From: Streptomyces atratus | GTDB taxonomy: Bacteria > Actinomycetota > Actinomycetes > Streptomycetales > Streptomycetaceae | Direction of reading: 5' to 3' | DNA: 64,000 nt | Assembly: GCF_014648655.1 (NCBI RefSeq) | Contig: NZ_BMRN01000003.1 | Location: forward strand, 476,797-540,796 | Shown: positions 25,562 through 35,217 of the stretch, piece by piece | Layout: every line of letters starts with the position of its first letter | How positions within the stretch are numbered: the stretch's first letter is position 1 | Notes under the pieces: model-generated | Database searches by the model: none | Seen by the model: the letters and a program-made list of their open reading frames with translations, nothing else | What the model was told of the DNA's origin: nothing | Translations under genes and position numbers: made by a program

Positions 25562-25999
25562 ATGCGCAGACCGGTGGCGTTCGTGACCGCGATCGTGCTG
25601 TTCGTGGAGGCCGTGGGCATCGTGGTCATCAACGGCATCCTGGCGACGGTCGTCAGGAACCAGGACATGTCACTGGCCGGGCTGGAATCCGCAGCCATGT
25701 CCAACGGCACATGGGCGATGGGCGGCGCCTTCGGCCTGTATCTGCTGCTGTGCGGGCTGGTCCTTCTGCTGGCCGGCGTCCGCGACCGGACCCCGGGCCG
25801 TATCGGCCGTATCGCCCTCATCGCCTGCGCCGTGGTGCACGGGGTGCTGGGGGCGCTGACGGTGGGGCTGGTCGGCTGGGCCGCGTTCGCGTGCCTGATG
25901 GTGGTGCTCGGGCTGATCGTGCTGTCGCTGGTGGCGTACGGCCCCGAGGCCGACCGGGCGACGGGCGACGCCGAACCCGGCGCTCCGGCCACGGCCTGA
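25562..25999 (+). CDS. Small integral membrane protein
   Basis: 145 residues from ATG 25562 (an adjacent GTG at 25559 is possible); GGGGGGAG precedes it. Four hydrophobic segments are visible (about 6-28, 52-72, 80-98, 104-125) and the C-terminus is hydrophilic and acidic. No family recognised. It is convergent with maf, 17 bp apart, and sits among acyl-CoA carboxylase genes. Confidence 0.75.
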   Translation: MRRPVAFVTAIVLFVEAVGIVVINGILATVVRNQDMSLAGLESAAMSNGTWAMGGAFGLYLLLCGLVLLLAGVRDRTPGRIGRIALIACAVVHGVLGALTVGLVGWAAFACLMVVLGLIVLSLVAYGPEADRATGDAEPGAPATA

Positions 26000-26016
26000 C
26001 GCAGAACGGGTCCGGC

Positions 26017-26628
26017 TCAGACCCACAACTCGGTCACGGAGATCCCCAGCTCGCCCAGCAGCCGGCGCAGCAGCGGCAGCGAGAGCCCGATGACATTGCC
26101 GTGGTCGCCCTCGATGGAGTCGACGAACGGCGCCGAACGGCCGTCCAGTGTGAAGGCGCCCGCCACGTGGAGCGGCTCGCCCGAGGCCACGTAGGCGGCG
26201 ATCTCGGCGTCCGTGGGTTCGCCGAAGCGGACGGTCGTGGAGGCGGTCGCCGAGGCCGTACGTCCGGTCGCGGTGTCGATCACGCTGTGGCCGGTCTGCA
26301 GCACACCGGCCCGGCCGCGCATGGACTTCCAGCGGGCGATGGCCTCCTCGCTGTCGGCCGGCTTGCCGAGCGCCTCGCCGTCGAGTTCGAGCACCGAGTC
26401 GCACCCGACGACCAGGGCGCCCGCCACCTCCGGCCGGCCGGCCACCGCGGCGGCCTTGGCCTCGGCGAGAACGAGCGCCAGCTCGGCCGGCGTCCGGGCG
26501 CTCAGCGCGTCCTCGTCCACCCCGCTGACGATCACCTCGGGCGCGAATCCGGCCTGCCGCAGAAGGCCGAGACGGGCGGGGGAGGCGGAGGCGAGCACGA
26601 GACGGCGCTGATCAGTCATACGCGCCAT
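26017..26628 (-). CDS. maf: Maf-family nucleotide pyrophosphatase
   Basis: 203 residues. The N-terminal phosphate-binding signature [17 protein letters not shown], the motif SGVDEDAL and [16 protein letters not shown], and [16 protein letters not shown] near the C-terminus are the standard Maf landmarks. Members hydrolyse non-canonical or pyrimidine nucleoside triphosphates and affect septum formation. Its place between accA2 and the pcc genes is conserved in streptomycetes as I recall. Confidence 0.92.
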   Translation of the reverse strand: MARMTDQRRLVLASASPARLGLLRQAGFAPEVIVSGVDEDALSARTPAELALVLAEAKAAAVAGRPEVAGALVVGCDSVLELDGEALGKPADSEEAIARWKSMRGRAGVLQTGHSVIDTATGRTASATASTTVRFGEPTDAEIAAYVASGEPLHVAGAFTLDGRSAPFVDSIEGDHGNVIGLSLPLLRRLLGELGISVTELWV

Positions 26629-26696
26629 CGTAGAAGGGGCGAGCCGGCGTCCGGCCCGCCGGGCGACACATCAGCCGCTCCCGAGCCGGTGAGTCG

Positions 26697-26738
26697 GCCC
26701 GTCCGGCGTTCGAGGAGCGGGGGCCGGGGCGGCGCCCA
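26697..26738. repeat. Dispersed GC repeat, copy D (diverged)
   Basis: CCGTCCGGCGTTCGAGGAGCGG followed by GCCGGGGCGGCGCC; the central bases differ from copies A-C. Lies between mmpB and maf, which point the same way. Confidence 0.5.
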
Positions 26739-26747
26739 CCGCACACG

Positions 26748-26876
26748 TCACCGCGTCCCGAGCACGAACATCGCGACCACCATCGCGAGCGCAAGCACCA
26801 GCCCCGCGCGCCGCATCATGTCCTGGGCGTCGCGCAGTTCCTTCGGCGGCTTGTTCTCCGGGTCGGACCACAGCAT
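26748..26876 (-). CDS. mmpB: Morphogenic membrane protein MmpB
   Basis: 42 residues: a charged N-terminus (MLWSDPENKPPKELRDAQ) and one transmembrane helix (AGLVLALAMVVAMFVLGTR). AGGA lies at good spacing before ATG 26876. Sequence and position downstream of pccB-pccE fit the protein annotated as MmpB in streptomycetes, a small protein linked to morphological development. Too short for most automatic gene calling. Confidence 0.72.
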   Translation of the reverse strand: MLWSDPENKPPKELRDAQDMMRRAGLVLALAMVVAMFVLGTR

Positions 26877-27033
26877 GGGACCGATCCTGCTGCGGGGGGC
26901 GGATACCGCGCCTGAGTACAGGTACTCAGCCGCTCTGGTGCGTACGGACCAGATTGTGCCCGGACGCACCGGAGGTCCGGACCCCGAAGCGGCCCGGACC
27001 TCCGAAAACGTGCGCGAACAGGAACTCCTGCGA

Positions 27034-27243
27034 CTACCCCGGCCAGTACGTCCGCGCCCAGGCCCGCGGCCCCGGCAGACGGCGCTCGCGCCGGGCGATA
27101 CGCCCCGGGTCGGACCACTGGCCGGGCAGCGCCGGCACGCCGGACGACGCATCGGACGCCGTCGCCGCGGCACGCGCCCGGACCACCGCCAGTGCGGCAG
27201 CCAGCTCCTCGGGGGTCGGGTTGCCCCGTACGACCTTGATCAT
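27034..27243 (-). CDS. pccE: Acyl-CoA carboxylase epsilon subunit
   Basis: 69 residues: MIKVVRGNPTPEELAAALAV then VRARAAA and a C-terminal basic, Trp-containing tail (WSDPGRIARRERRLPGPRAW). This is the small epsilon subunit that stimulates actinobacterial acyl-CoA carboxylases by bridging alpha and beta chains. It begins 14 bp after the pccB stop and is certainly co-transcribed with it. Confidence 0.9.
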   Translation of the reverse strand: MIKVVRGNPTPEELAAALAVVRARAAATASDASSGVPALPGQWSDPGRIARRERRLPGPRAWARTYWPG

Positions 27244-27257
27244 GGCCAGGACCCTTT

Positions 27258-28841
27258 CTAGAGCGGGATGTTGCCGTGCTTCTTCGGGGGCAGCGACTCG
27301 CGCTTCGTGCGCAGCTGGCGCAGCCCCTTCACGATGTGGGCGCGGGTGTCGGACGGCATGATCACCGCGTCGACGTAGCCGCGTTCGGCCGCCACGTACG
27401 GGTTGAGCAGCGTGTCCTCGTAGTCGGCGATCAGCTCGGCGCGGGTTGCTTCCTGGTCCTCGGCGGCGGCGATCGTGCGGCGGTGCAGGATGTTCACCGC
27501 ACCCTGTGCGCCCATCACCGCGATCTGCGCGGTCGGCCAGGCGACGTTGATGTCGGCGCCGAGGTGCTTGGAGCCCATGACGTCGTACGCGCCGCCGAAG
27601 GCCTTGCGGGTGATCACCGTGATCAGCGGGACGGTCGCTTCCGCGTAGGCGTAGATCAGCTTGGCGCCGCGGCGGATGATGCCGCCGTACTCCTGGTCGA
27701 CGCCGGGCAGGAAGCCGGGGACGTCGACGAAGGTCAGGACGGGCACGTTGAAGGCGTCGCAGGTGCGGACGAACCGCGCGGCCTTCTCGCTCGCGTTGAT
27801 GTCCAGGCAGCCGGCGAACTGCATCGGCTGATTGGCGACGATGCCGACCGGGTAGCCCTCGACACGCCCGAAGCCGGTGATGATGTTCGGCGCGAACAGG
27901 GCCTGGGTCTCCAGGAATTCGCCGTCGTCCAGCACGTGCTCGATGGCGGTGTGCATGTCGTACGGCTGGTTCGCCGAGTCCGGGATGAGGGTGTCGAGCT
28001 CGCGGTCCTCGTCGGTGGTGGCGAGGTCCGCGTCCTCCGGGAAGGCCGGTGCTTCGGAGAGGTTGTTCGAAGGGAGGTACGACAGCAGCGACTTGACGTA
28101 CTCGATGGCGTCCTTCTCGTCGCCCGCCATGTGGTGCGCCACACCCGAAGTGGTGTTGTGGGTGCGGGCTCCGCCGAGTTCCTCGAAGCCGACGTCCTCG
28201 CCGGTGACGGTCTTGATGACGTCGGGGCCGGTGATGAACATGTGCGAGGTCTGGTCGACCATGACGGTGAAGTCGGTGATCGCGGGGGAGTAGACCGCTC
28301 CGCCCGCGCACGGTCCGACGATCAGCGAGATCTGCGGGACGACGCCCGAGGCGTGCACATTGCGGCGGAAGATCTCGGCGAACAGGCCGAGCGCGACCAC
28401 ACCCTCCTGGATGCGGGCGCCGCCGCCGTCGTTGATGCCGATGACCGGGCAGCCGGTCTTCAGCGCGAAGTCCATCACCTTGACGATTTTCTCACCGTAG
28501 ACCTCGCCGAGCGAGCCGCCGAAGATGGTGAAGTCCTGCGAATACACGCAGACGGGGCGGCCGTCGACGGTGCCGTAGCCGGTGACGACGCCGTCTCCGT
28601 AGGGGCGGTTCTTCTCGATGCCGAAGTTGGTGGAGCGGTGCCGGGCGAATTCGTCGAGCTCCACGAAGGAACCCTCGTCGAGCAGCAGGCCGATCCGCTC
28701 GCGGGCGGTCAACTTGCCCTTCGCATGCTGCTTCTCGACCGCGCGCTCGGAGCCCGCGTGCGTTGCTTCGTCGATACGGCGCTGCAGGTCCGCGATCTTG
28801 CCCGCGGTGGTGTGGATGTCGATCTCTTCCGGCTCGGACAT
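27258..28841 (-). CDS. pccB: Propionyl/acyl-CoA carboxylase beta chain
   Basis: 527 residues from ATG 28841. Carboxyltransferase signatures: [18 protein letters not shown], the oxyanion holes [10 protein letters not shown] and the second-domain [19 protein letters not shown], and [10 protein letters not shown]. Residues between 400 and 430 ([18 protein letters not shown]) fit the family. It transfers CO2 from the biotin of AccA2 to propionyl- or acetyl-CoA. The frame continues upstream of 28841 but without conserved sequence. Divergent from birA, whose product attaches the biotin. Confidence 0.95.
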   Translation of the reverse strand: MSEPEEIDIHTTAGKIADLQRRIDEATHAGSERAVEKQHAKGKLTARERIGLLLDEGSFVELDEFARHRSTNFGIEKNRPYGDGVVTGYGTVDGRPVCVYSQDFTIFGGSLGEVYGEKIVKVMDFALKTGCPVIGINDGGGARIQEGVVALGLFAEIFRRNVHASGVVPQISLIVGPCAGGAVYSPAITDFTVMVDQTSHMFITGPDVIKTVTGEDVGFEELGGARTHNTTSGVAHHMAGDEKDAIEYVKSLLSYLPSNNLSEAPAFPEDADLATTDEDRELDTLIPDSANQPYDMHTAIEHVLDDGEFLETQALFAPNIITGFGRVEGYPVGIVANQPMQFAGCLDINASEKAARFVRTCDAFNVPVLTFVDVPGFLPGVDQEYGGIIRRGAKLIYAYAEATVPLITVITRKAFGGAYDVMGSKHLGADINVAWPTAQIAVMGAQGAVNILHRRTIAAAEDQEATRAELIADYEDTLLNPYVAAERGYVDAVIMPSDTRAHIVKGLRQLRTKRESLPPKKHGNIPL

Positions 28842-28974
28842 CGGGTGGAGGCTCCCTGCCTGGTCACGGGGACGACTGTGCTGCTGATCAGGTACTGAAC
28901 ACCTACTGATCCGTAGCGTATCGGCGCGGATACGGTTCGGCAGTGCGTCGTTTGCCACACCTAGTCTGGCTTGC

Positions 28975-29841
28975 ATGACACCTTCGGATGCGCCACAGAG
29001 CCGTTGGTCGGACCTGGACCGACCGCCCCTGAACGTCCCCGCGCTGCGCCGCGGGCTGCTGCGGCCGGGCGGACTGTGGACCTCGCTCGACGTCGTGGAG
29101 ACCACCGGGTCCACCAACTCCGACCTCGCCCGGCGCGCGGCCGCGGGGCTCGCCGAAGGCACCGTGCTGGTCGCCGAGGAACAGACCGCGGGCCGCGGCC
29201 GCCTCGACCGCACCTGGACGGCTCCGGCCCGTTCGGGCCTGTTCTTCTCCGTCTTCGTGACGCCGGGCGACGTCCCTGTCCATCGGTGGGGCTGGCTGCC
29301 GCTGCTCGCGGGCGTCGCGACGGCGACGGGTCTGGCGCGGGCGGCAGGCGTCGACACGGCACTGAAATGGCCCAACGACCTCCTCGTGACAGTGGAGGGC
29401 GAGGAACGCAAGGCGGGCGGCATCCTGGCCGAGCGAGCCGGGAACGGGGTCGTCGTGGGCATCGGCCTCAACGTCTCCCTGCGCACCGACGAACTCCCCG
29501 CCCCCACGGCCGCCTCGCTGGCCCTGGCCGGAGCGGTCTCCACCGACCGCGAGACGCTGCTGCGGGGCGTACTGCGCTCTCTGGAGCACTGGTACGGCCA
29601 GTGGCGCGCGGCGGACGGCGACGCGGCGGCGAGCGGCCTGCAGGAGGCGTACGCGGCGGGCTGCGCGACGCTCGGCCGGACGGTACGGGCCCAGTTGCCC
29701 GGAGACCGCACGCTCACCGGCGAGGCCGTGGCGATCGACGGCGACGGCCGACTGATCCTGTCCACCGACGACGGCCTCCAGGAGCCCGTATCGGCGGGTG
29801 ACATCGTGCACCTGCGGGGCGTCGGCGGCGGCCTGACCTGA
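28975..29841 (+). CDS. birA: Biotin--[acetyl-CoA-carboxylase] ligase
   Basis: 288 residues. [12 protein letters not shown], the biotinyl-adenylate loop [14 protein letters not shown] and KWPNDLLV are intact, followed by the C-terminal SH3-like domain. There is no N-terminal HTH, so it is a monofunctional ligase. A TAGTCT -10-like box 8 bp before the ATG suggests a leaderless or very short-leader transcript. It is divergent from pccB and serves AccA2. Confidence 0.93.
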   Translation: MTPSDAPQSRWSDLDRPPLNVPALRRGLLRPGGLWTSLDVVETTGSTNSDLARRAAAGLAEGTVLVAEEQTAGRGRLDRTWTAPARSGLFFSVFVTPGDVPVHRWGWLPLLAGVATATGLARAAGVDTALKWPNDLLVTVEGEERKAGGILAERAGNGVVVGIGLNVSLRTDELPAPTAASLALAGAVSTDRETLLRGVLRSLEHWYGQWRAADGDAAASGLQEAYAAGCATLGRTVRAQLPGDRTLTGEAVAIDGDGRLILSTDDGLQEPVSAGDIVHLRGVGGGLT

Positions 29842-29877
29842 GGCGGGGGGTGGTCGTGCACGACCACCCCCCGCCTC
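29840..29877 (+). terminator. Hairpin terminator overlapping the birA stop
   Basis: Perfect 17-bp arms (GAGGCGGGGGGTGGTCG and its complement) with loop TGCA. The rest of the 316-bp gap to cya (29878-30157) holds only the repeated string ACACGTACCG (near 29884 and 29967) and the cya leader. Confidence 0.8.
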
Positions 29878-30157
29878 ACCCGGACACGTACCGCGGCAGC
29901 GCCTGGGACGTGCGTGTGGCGCGCCGCGGTGTGTCCGCGCCTGCCTCCGCCTCCGGCCTGCCTCGACACGTACCGGGGCACGAGTCCTTGCCCTCCTGGA
30001 AACCACCCACCGGCCGCGACCACCCACGCCCCCGGCCCACCCAGGAACATTCCGGGAAGACTCAGCGACGTGAGCCACGGCACACCTGCCGTATCGTTGA
30101 GGCGATCCACCGACAGATCGGCAGGGCAGTGCGCAGGGAACGGGCAGGAGGCGGCTG

Positions 30158-31330
30158 GTGACCGTCGACGACACGACCTCCGGCACGGGCGCGGAGCCCC
30201 CGTCGGACCCCTCGGTCCACCCGACACCGCATCACGAAGTCGACCATACGGCGGAACCGACCGACGATCCCCTCGCGATCCGGCTGGAACAGCTGATCCT
30301 GGGCGCCGACCGGCGCTACACGCCGTTCCAGGCGGCCCGTACCGCAGGCGTCTCGATGGACCTGGCCTCCCGGTTCTGGCGGGCCATGGGCTTCGCCGAC
30401 ATCGGGCAGGCCAGGGCGCTCACCGAGGCCGATGTGCTGGCGCTGCGCCGGCTCGCCGGTCTCGTCGAGGCGGGGCTGCTCAGCGAGCCGATGGCGATCC
30501 AGGTGGCCCGGTCCACCGGGCAGACCACCGCCCGGCTGGCGGAGTGGCAGATCGATTCCTTCCTGGAGGGGCTGACCGAACCGCCCGAGCCCGGCATGAC
30601 CCGGACCGAGGTCACGTACCCGCTGGTCGAGCTGCTCCTCCCGGAGCTGGAGGAGTTCCTGGTGTACGTGTGGCGGCGCCAGCTCGCCGCCGCCACCGGC
30701 CGGGTCGTGCAGGCCGCCGACGACGAGGAGATGGTCGACCGGCGCCTGGCCGTCGGCTTCGCCGACCTCGTCGGGTTCACCCGGCTGACCCGGCGGCTGG
30801 AGGAGGAGGAGCTCGGCGAGCTGGTCGAGGCGTTCGAGACCACCTGCGCCGACCTGGTCGCCGCCCACGGCGGGCGGCTCATCAAGACCCTCGGCGACGA
30901 GGTCCTCTACGCCGCCGACGACGCACGCACCGCGGCCGAGATCGCGCTGCGCCTGATCGAGGCGATGACCCAGGACGAGACCATGCCCGCGCTGCGCGTC
31001 GGCATCGCTTTCGGCACGGTCACCACCCGAATGGGCGATGTCTTCGGTACGACGGTGAACCTCGCCAGCCGGCTGACTTCGATAGCGCCGAAGGACGCCG
31101 TGCTGGTGGACGGGGCGTTCGCGGAGGAGCTGACCCGTACCGGCGACGCCCCGACCTCCGAGGCGCAGGCGGCGGAGGAGGCCGCAGCGGCCGAGAAGGA
31201 GCGCCAGAACGGCGTGGAGCCGACGGCCGGGCCCAAGTACCGCTACGGGCTGCAGCCGATGTGGCAGCGCCCGGTGCGTGGCCTCGGCGTCGTGGAGCCC
31301 TGGCTGCTGGCGCGCCGGGGTACGTCCTGA
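30158..31330 (+). CDS. cya: Adenylate cyclase (class III)
   Basis: 390 residues from GTG 30158 with AGGAGG upstream. The first 180 residues include a helical adenylate-cyclase regulatory domain ([23 protein letters not shown]). The catalytic domain starts near 190: [16 protein letters not shown] with the metal Asp, [13 protein letters not shown], and [19 protein letters not shown] with the transition-state Asn/Arg. It makes cAMP, which in S. coelicolor is needed for germination. It directly precedes an enoyl-CoA hydratase and a diguanylate cyclase gene. Confidence 0.93.
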   Translation: MTVDDTTSGTGAEPPSDPSVHPTPHHEVDHTAEPTDDPLAIRLEQLILGADRRYTPFQAARTAGVSMDLASRFWRAMGFADIGQARALTEADVLALRRLAGLVEAGLLSEPMAIQVARSTGQTTARLAEWQIDSFLEGLTEPPEPGMTRTEVTYPLVELLLPELEEFLVYVWRRQLAAATGRVVQAADDEEMVDRRLAVGFADLVGFTRLTRRLEEEELGELVEAFETTCADLVAAHGGRLIKTLGDEVLYAADDARTAAEIALRLIEAMTQDETMPALRVGIAFGTVTTRMGDVFGTTVNLASRLTSIAPKDAVLVDGAFAEELTRTGDAPTSEAQAAEEAAAAEKERQNGVEPTAGPKYRYGLQPMWQRPVRGLGVVEPWLLARRGTS

Positions 31331-31375
31331 CATCACCCGGACCGCTGTCCGGGGCGCCCCATAGGATCCCCCTGG

Positions 31376-31387
31376 TAACGATCGTTA
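31376..31387. promoter_or_regulatory. Operator upstream of the enoyl-CoA hydratase
   Basis: Perfect palindrome TAACGATCGTTA 17 bp before the start codon, of the AACGnnCGTT type often bound by TetR-family fatty acid regulators in actinomycetes. Confidence 0.55.
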
Positions 31388-31404
31388 ACCGGAGGGGTGC
31401 AGTC

Positions 31405-32217
31405 ATGACCGTCACGTCCGAGCAGCGGTTCGGGGAATTCGTCGTCGTACGGGTCCACGAGGGACAGGAACACGTTGCCGAGCTGGTCCTCGACCGGCCC
31501 AAGGCGATGAACGCCGTGTCCACGGACATGGCCCGCTCGATCGCCGCCGCCTGTGCCGCGCTCGCCGCCGACCCGGGCGTACGGGTCGCCGTCCTCACCT
31601 CCAGCCATGAGCGGGCCTTCTGTGTGGGTGCGGACCTGAAGGAGCGCAATTCCTTCACCGACGCCGAGCTGCTGCGCCAGCGTCCCACCGCCCGCGCCGC
31701 GTACACCGGCGTACTCGAACTGCCGATGCCGACGATCGCGGCCGTGCACGGTTTCGCGCTCGGCGGCGGATTCGAGCTGGCCCTGTCCTGCGATCTGATC
31801 GTCGCCGACCGCACGGCGGTGGTGGGTCTGCCCGAGGTGTCGGTCGGTGTCATTCCGGGCGGTGGGGGTACGCAGTTGCTGCCGCGACGGATCGGTGCGG
31901 CGCGCGCCGCCGAGCTGGTCTTCACGGCCCGGCGGGTGGAGGCGGCCGAGGCCCGTGATTCGGGGCTGGTCGACGAGCTGGTGGAGGCGGGGCGGGACCG
32001 CGAGGCCGCGCTGGCGCTCGCGGGCCGGATCGCCGCCAACTCCCCGGTGGGGCTGCGGGCCGCCAAGCGGGCGCTGCGGCTCGGGCACGGCCTTGACCTC
32101 CGGGCCGGACTCGAAGTCGAGGACGCCGCCTGGCGTTCGGTGGCCTTCTCCGGCGACCGGGCCGAGGGCGTGGCCGCGTTCAACGAGAAGAGGAAGCCGA
32201 ACTGGCCCGGCGAGTGA
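31405..32217 (+). CDS. Enoyl-CoA hydratase/isomerase family protein
   Basis: 270 residues from ATG 31405, preceded by GGAGGGG. Crotonase-fold signatures: LDRPKAMNAVSTDM, CoA-oxyanion residues in AFCVGADLKER and GFALGGGFELALSCDLIVA, and a catalytic Glu in GLPEVSVGVIPGGGGTQLLPR. It probably hydrates trans-2-enoyl-CoA in beta-oxidation. Control by a fatty-acid-type repressor is suggested by the palindrome directly upstream. Confidence 0.93.
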   Translation: MTVTSEQRFGEFVVVRVHEGQEHVAELVLDRPKAMNAVSTDMARSIAAACAALAADPGVRVAVLTSSHERAFCVGADLKERNSFTDAELLRQRPTARAAYTGVLELPMPTIAAVHGFALGGGFELALSCDLIVADRTAVVGLPEVSVGVIPGGGGTQLLPRRIGAARAAELVFTARRVEAAEARDSGLVDELVEAGRDREAALALAGRIAANSPVGLRAAKRALRLGHGLDLRAGLEVEDAAWRSVAFSGDRAEGVAAFNEKRKPNWPGE

Positions 32218-32302
32218 CGTTGTGCATGCGCGAGGACACGCAGCGAACGTCGCCGTCGCCCCAAGCTGATCAAATCACTGCAAAACTGCATAAGCTGTAG
32301 CG

Positions 32303-33472
32303 ATGGGTGGTGATGATGCGCGGCTGCGGGCCGTGGTTTCGCTTGCGCAGACGATGGCGGCGGCACACACCCCGCGGGGGTCGTGGCGAGCGGCTGCGCT
32401 GGGGGCGTGCGAGGCGTTGGGCGGCAGTTTCGCCGCGCTCTCCGTCTGGGAGCGCGGCCGCGGGCGGCTGCGCGTGCTGGTCAACGCGGGCGAACGGGCC
32501 GAAGAGGAGGAGGAGTTCCCCGAGGAGGAGACGTACCCGGTGCATCAGTTCCCGGAGATCACCGAGTTCCTGCACGAACGGTGGGCCGGGGGTGGTGAGC
32601 CGGACGCCTGGGTGGAGACCGCGGACGGCCCGGTGGGCGGCATGCGGGGCGGGGATACGGGGGTGCGGGGGTACGGGCATGTGTACCGCCACGAGCGGGT
32701 GGCCGCCCTGCGTCGGCGCGGGCGCGGCTGCTGCGTGGTGGCGCCGATCGTGCTGCACGGGCGGGCCTGGGGCGAGCTGTATGTGGCCCGCCCGGTCGGG
32801 GAGCCGGTGTTCGGGCGGGAGGACGCGGACTTCGCGACCGTGCTGGCTGCCGTCGTCGCCGCCGGGATCGCCCAGACCGAGCGGCTGGAAGAGGTCCGCA
32901 AACTCGCCTTCACCGATCAGCTCACCGGGCTGGCCAACCGCCGCGCAGTCGATGTGCGGCTCGACGAGGCGGTGGAGCAGCACCGGACCGACGGGGCGGT
33001 GGTCAGCCTGGTCGTCTGCGACCTCAACGGTCTGAAGCGGGTCAACGACACCCATGGCCATGCGGTCGGCGACCGTCTGCTGGAACGTTTCGGCTCGGTG
33101 CTGTCCCGCTGCGGTGCCATGCTGCCCGGTGCGCTCGCGGCCCGGCTCGGCGGCGATGAGTTCTGCCTGCTCACGGCGGGCCCCGAGACGGACGACGTGA
33201 TCCGGGTGGCCGCCGAACTCTGCGAACGGGCAGCCGGGTTGGAGCTCGGTGACGGGGTGGCGTGCGGGATCGCGTCGACCGGTGATCCGATCGGCCCGGT
33301 GGTGTCGGCGCGGCGGCTGTTCCGGCTGGCGGACGCGGCCCAGTACCGGGCGAAGGCGGCCCGCTCCACGAAGCCGGTGGTGGCGGGGCGCGACGGCGAG
33401 GTGATCCGGCTGGCCGACGCGCCGCCGAAGTCCCCGCACGACCGCCGCCACCTGCGCGGCAGCCGGCCCTGA
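32303..33472 (+). CDS. cdgE: GGDEF diguanylate cyclase with GAF-like sensor
   Basis: 389 residues. An N-terminal GAF-like region (about 10-190) is followed by a GGDEF domain starting at FTDQLTGLANRRAVDVRL; the catalytic loop RLGGDEFC is canonical (GGDEF at 283-287), so cyclic di-GMP synthesis is expected. The RxxD inhibitory site that normally precedes the loop is not seen (the segment reads LPGALAARL). A Glu-rich insert lies near 67-77. I recall the S. coelicolor gene at this position (SCO4931) as cdgE; the symbol rests on that synteny. Confidence 0.85.
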   Translation: MGGDDARLRAVVSLAQTMAAAHTPRGSWRAAALGACEALGGSFAALSVWERGRGRLRVLVNAGERAEEEEEFPEEETYPVHQFPEITEFLHERWAGGGEPDAWVETADGPVGGMRGGDTGVRGYGHVYRHERVAALRRRGRGCCVVAPIVLHGRAWGELYVARPVGEPVFGREDADFATVLAAVVAAGIAQTERLEEVRKLAFTDQLTGLANRRAVDVRLDEAVEQHRTDGAVVSLVVCDLNGLKRVNDTHGHAVGDRLLERFGSVLSRCGAMLPGALAARLGGDEFCLLTAGPETDDVIRVAAELCERAAGLELGDGVACGIASTGDPIGPVVSARRLFRLADAAQYRAKAARSTKPVVAGRDGEVIRLADAPPKSPHDRRHLRGSRP

Positions 33473-33550
33473 CCGTGTGACCGGATCGGTAAGGGGTCAA
33501 CCGTACAACCACTAGTGACATGAAGGGATTCAATCCGTACGCTTCTGAAT

Positions 33551-35101
33551 ATGGATATGCATACAGTCGTGGTGGGGACGTCCGGTACCACCGCTCAGGA
33601 CGTCATCGCCGTGGCCCGCGGCAACGCTCGTGTCGAGCTCTCCGCGGCCGCCGTGAGCGCACTCGCCGCCGCCCGCGAGATCGTGGACGCGCTCGCCGCC
33701 AAGCCCGAACCGGTCTACGGCGTCTCCACCGGCTTCGGGGCGCTGGCCAGTCGGCACATCAGCCAGGATCTCCGCGCACAGCTCCAGCGCAACATCGTCC
33801 GCTCGCACGCCGCCGGCATGGGCCCGCGGGTCGAGCGCGAGGTCGTCCGCGCCCTGATGTTCCTGCGGCTGAAGACGGTCGCCTCCGGGCACACCGGCGT
33901 ACGGCCCGAGGTGGCGCAGACCATGGCCGACGTCCTCAACGCGGGCATCACCCCCGTCGTCCACGAGTACGGCTCGCTCGGCTGCTCCGGCGACCTGGCC
34001 CCGCTCTCCCACTGCGCCCTGACGCTGATGGGGGAGGGCGACGCGGAGGGCCCCGACGGCACCGTGCGCCCCGCCGGTGAGCTGCTCGCCGCCCATGGCA
34101 TCACCCCGGTCGAGCTGCGTGAGAAGGAGGGCCTCGCCCTCCTCAACGGCACGGACGGCATGCTCGGCATGCTCGTCATGGCCCTGGCCGACCTGAAGAG
34201 CCTCTACACCTCCGCCGACATCACCGCCGCCCTCTCCCTGGAGGCACTGCTCGGCACGGACAAGGTGCTCGCCCCGGAACTGCACGCCATCCGCCCGCAC
34301 CCGGGCCAGGGCGTCAGCGCCGACAACATGCTGCGGGTGCTCGCCGGGTCCGGCCTCACCGGCCACCACCAGGACGACGCCCCGCGTGTCCAGGACGCCT
34401 ACTCCGTGCGCTGCGCGCCCCAGGTCAACGGTGCCGGACGCGACACCCTCGACTACGCCGGGATCGTCGCGGACCGCGAGCTGGCCTCCGCCGTCGACAA
34501 CCCCGTCGTGCTGCCCGACGGCCGGGTCGAGTCCAACGGGAACTTCCACGGCGCCCCCGTCGCCTACGTACTCGACTTCCTGGCGATCGTCGCGGCCGAC
34601 CTCGGTTCGATCACCGAGCGCCGCACCGACCGGCTGCTGGACAAGAACCGTTCGCACGGACTGCCGCCGTTCCTCGCCGAGGACGCCGGTGTGGACTCGG
34701 GCCTGATGATCGCCCAGTACACCCAGGCCGCCCTGGTCAGCGAGATGAAGCGGCTCGCCGTCCCCGCGTCGGCCGACTCGATCCCGTCCTCCGCGATGCA
34801 GGAGGACCACGTCTCCATGGGCTGGTCGGCCGCGCGCAAGCTGCGTACCGCCGTCGACAACCTCGCCCGGATCGTCGCCGTCGAGCTGTACGCGGCGACC
34901 CGCGCCATCGAACTGCGCGCCGCCCAGGGCCTCACCCCCGCGCCCGCCTCGCAGGCCGCCATCGAGGCGCTGCGCGCGGCAGGTGTCGAGGGCCCGGGAC
35001 CGGACCGCTTCCTGTCGCCCGACCTGGCCGCGGCGGACGCGTTCGTACGTGCGGGGAAGCTGGTCGCGGCGGTCGAGCCGGTGACCGGACCGCTGCTCTA
35101 G
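33551..35101 (+). CDS. hutH: Histidine ammonia-lyase
   Basis: 516 residues. It deaminates histidine to urocanate. The MIO cofactor triad is at 145-147 in GSLGCSGDLAPL, i.e. Cys-Ser-Gly instead of the more usual Ala-Ser-Gly; the cyclising Ser-Gly is intact. Other landmarks are YGVSTGFGALA, NGTDGMLGML and QEDHVSMGW. A second ATG at 33557 is also possible. Last gene of the conserved core before the biosynthetic island. Confidence 0.95.
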   Translation: MDMHTVVVGTSGTTAQDVIAVARGNARVELSAAAVSALAAAREIVDALAAKPEPVYGVSTGFGALASRHISQDLRAQLQRNIVRSHAAGMGPRVEREVVRALMFLRLKTVASGHTGVRPEVAQTMADVLNAGITPVVHEYGSLGCSGDLAPLSHCALTLMGEGDAEGPDGTVRPAGELLAAHGITPVELREKEGLALLNGTDGMLGMLVMALADLKSLYTSADITAALSLEALLGTDKVLAPELHAIRPHPGQGVSADNMLRVLAGSGLTGHHQDDAPRVQDAYSVRCAPQVNGAGRDTLDYAGIVADRELASAVDNPVVLPDGRVESNGNFHGAPVAYVLDFLAIVAADLGSITERRTDRLLDKNRSHGLPPFLAEDAGVDSGLMIAQYTQAALVSEMKRLAVPASADSIPSSAMQEDHVSMGWSAARKLRTAVDNLARIVAVELYAATRAIELRAAQGLTPAPASQAAIEALRAAGVEGPGPDRFLSPDLAAADAFVRAGKLVAAVEPVTGPLL

Positions 35102-35217
35102 GTGTTCCGTCCATGAAGGTTGGTGACGGGGTTCACGGTTGGGTGATCTCGAAATGGGTGAGGGCCTTCTGGCCTGGTGTGGATTGCGACATCTGCACCG
35201 GCGACCGGAGGGCCCTC

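Noticed and set aside
28842..30227. 460-codon upstream extension of pccB
   Set aside because: Antisense to birA; PccB homologues start at MSEPEEID, matching ATG 28841.
29914..31404. Upstream extension of the enoyl-CoA hydratase frame to 767 codons
   Set aside because: The added part overlaps cya in another frame; the crotonase start at 31405 has its own ribosome site and operator.
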